In this document: positions 63,843 through 64,000 of the stretch, one piece after another
Numbering within the stretch: position 1 is the first letter of the stretch
Layout: the number at the start of each line of letters is the position of its first letter
Assembly: GCF_007000325.2 (NCBI RefSeq)
Contig: NZ_CP117268.1
Location: forward strand, 744,001-808,000
Length of the DNA: 64,000 bases
From: Rhizobium rhododendri
GTDB taxonomy: Bacteria; Pseudomonadota; Alphaproteobacteria; Rhizobiales; Rhizobiaceae
Direction of reading: 5' to 3'
Notes under the pieces: model-generated
What the model was told of the DNA's origin: nothing
What the model saw: only the letters and a program-made list of their open reading frames with translations
Databases searched by the model: none
Program-made: the position numbers and the translations under genes

Positions 63843-64000
63843 CTGTCGATATCGTTCGCGCCCAACGCTAGCGCGACTATTCAAGACCGTACGTCCAGAG
63901 AGTGACGTCATACCCGTAAGTTCGATGTATCAGGCGCTTAACCTCCAGATAGGGCGTCGACGGATCGCATCTATTCAAGGCGTGCACACAGAAACAATCT
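63843..64000. other. Right edge of window
   Basis: Nothing recognisable is visible in the last 158 bases. Confidence 0.4.

Noticed and set aside
1..64000. CRISPR array, rRNA, complete tRNA, partition or replication genes
   Set aside because: No spaced direct repeats, RNA gene sequence or RepABC/ParAB-like protein was recognised.

Overview
The window looks like an accessory replicon (plasmid or chromid) of a Rhizobiaceae bacterium of the Rhizobium/Agrobacterium type. The basis is gene content: a 2-aminoethylphosphonate-type operon, chemoreceptors ending in a WEEF tail, a BacA/BclA-like exporter, a pRiA4b ORF-3 homologue, a cassette that resembles the y4bABCD/y4pHIJK genes of Sinorhizobium fredii NGR234, and IS66, IS5, IS630 and IS701-like elements. 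No replication origin, rRNA, CRISPR array or complete tRNA was seen.

Layout. 1-951: 3' part of a PAS-GGDEF diguanylate cyclase. 1236-3720: an IS701-like element abutting a broken IS630 element, next to a decayed fic gene (3727-4785). 5618-11692 (minus): phosphonate operon (FAD oxidoreductase, phosphonoacetaldehyde hydrolase, binding protein, two permeases, ATPase) with a LysR gene upstream. 13257-15694 (minus): a chemoreceptor translationally coupled to a cheW that carries an in-frame TGA. 16054-18994: a ParS/RES toxin-antitoxin pair, then a BclA-like peptide exporter. 19117-23175: a DHA2 efflux pump among decayed regulators. 23274-27761: LysR with a divergent redox cluster (two SDRs, an F420/NADP-type reductase, an NTF2-like protein, a methyltransferase). 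27972-30226: AraC regulator and MFS pump. 30911-34661: three-subunit membrane flavoprotein dehydrogenase with a tri-haem cytochrome c.

34884-48659 is a transposon graveyard. IS66-A (34884-37710) has a perfect 8-bp target duplication and carries a DUF6429 passenger. A low-affinity iron permease gene follows, and then a nested structure. An 846-bp IS5/IS427-type element was split by IS66-B. The tnpB of IS66-B was in turn split by a 3.4-kb serine-recombinase element (recombinase, small ORF, HTH protein, DUF5372/Y4bD-like protein) whose junctions share only a dinucleotide. Two almost identical, inverted IS701-like copies sit exactly on the two outer tips of the IS5 element. A third, related IS701-like copy (1240-2668) sits in the same way on the tip of the IS630 element.

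49152-51173: a second chemoreceptor. 51659-60988: a MalT/LAL-type LuxR regulator divergent from an amidase plus dipeptide-type ABC transporter operon (amidase, SBP, two permeases, two ATPases), with a palindromic operator candidate between them. 61198-61880: remnant of a CHASE4 signalling protein. 61955-63842: a small hypothetical gene, then an ArsR-like regulator divergent from an MFS pump.

The candidates I rate as most unusual are the serine-recombinase element and its 2-bp junction, and the 3-of-3 placement of IS701-like copies on the tips of older insertion sequences.
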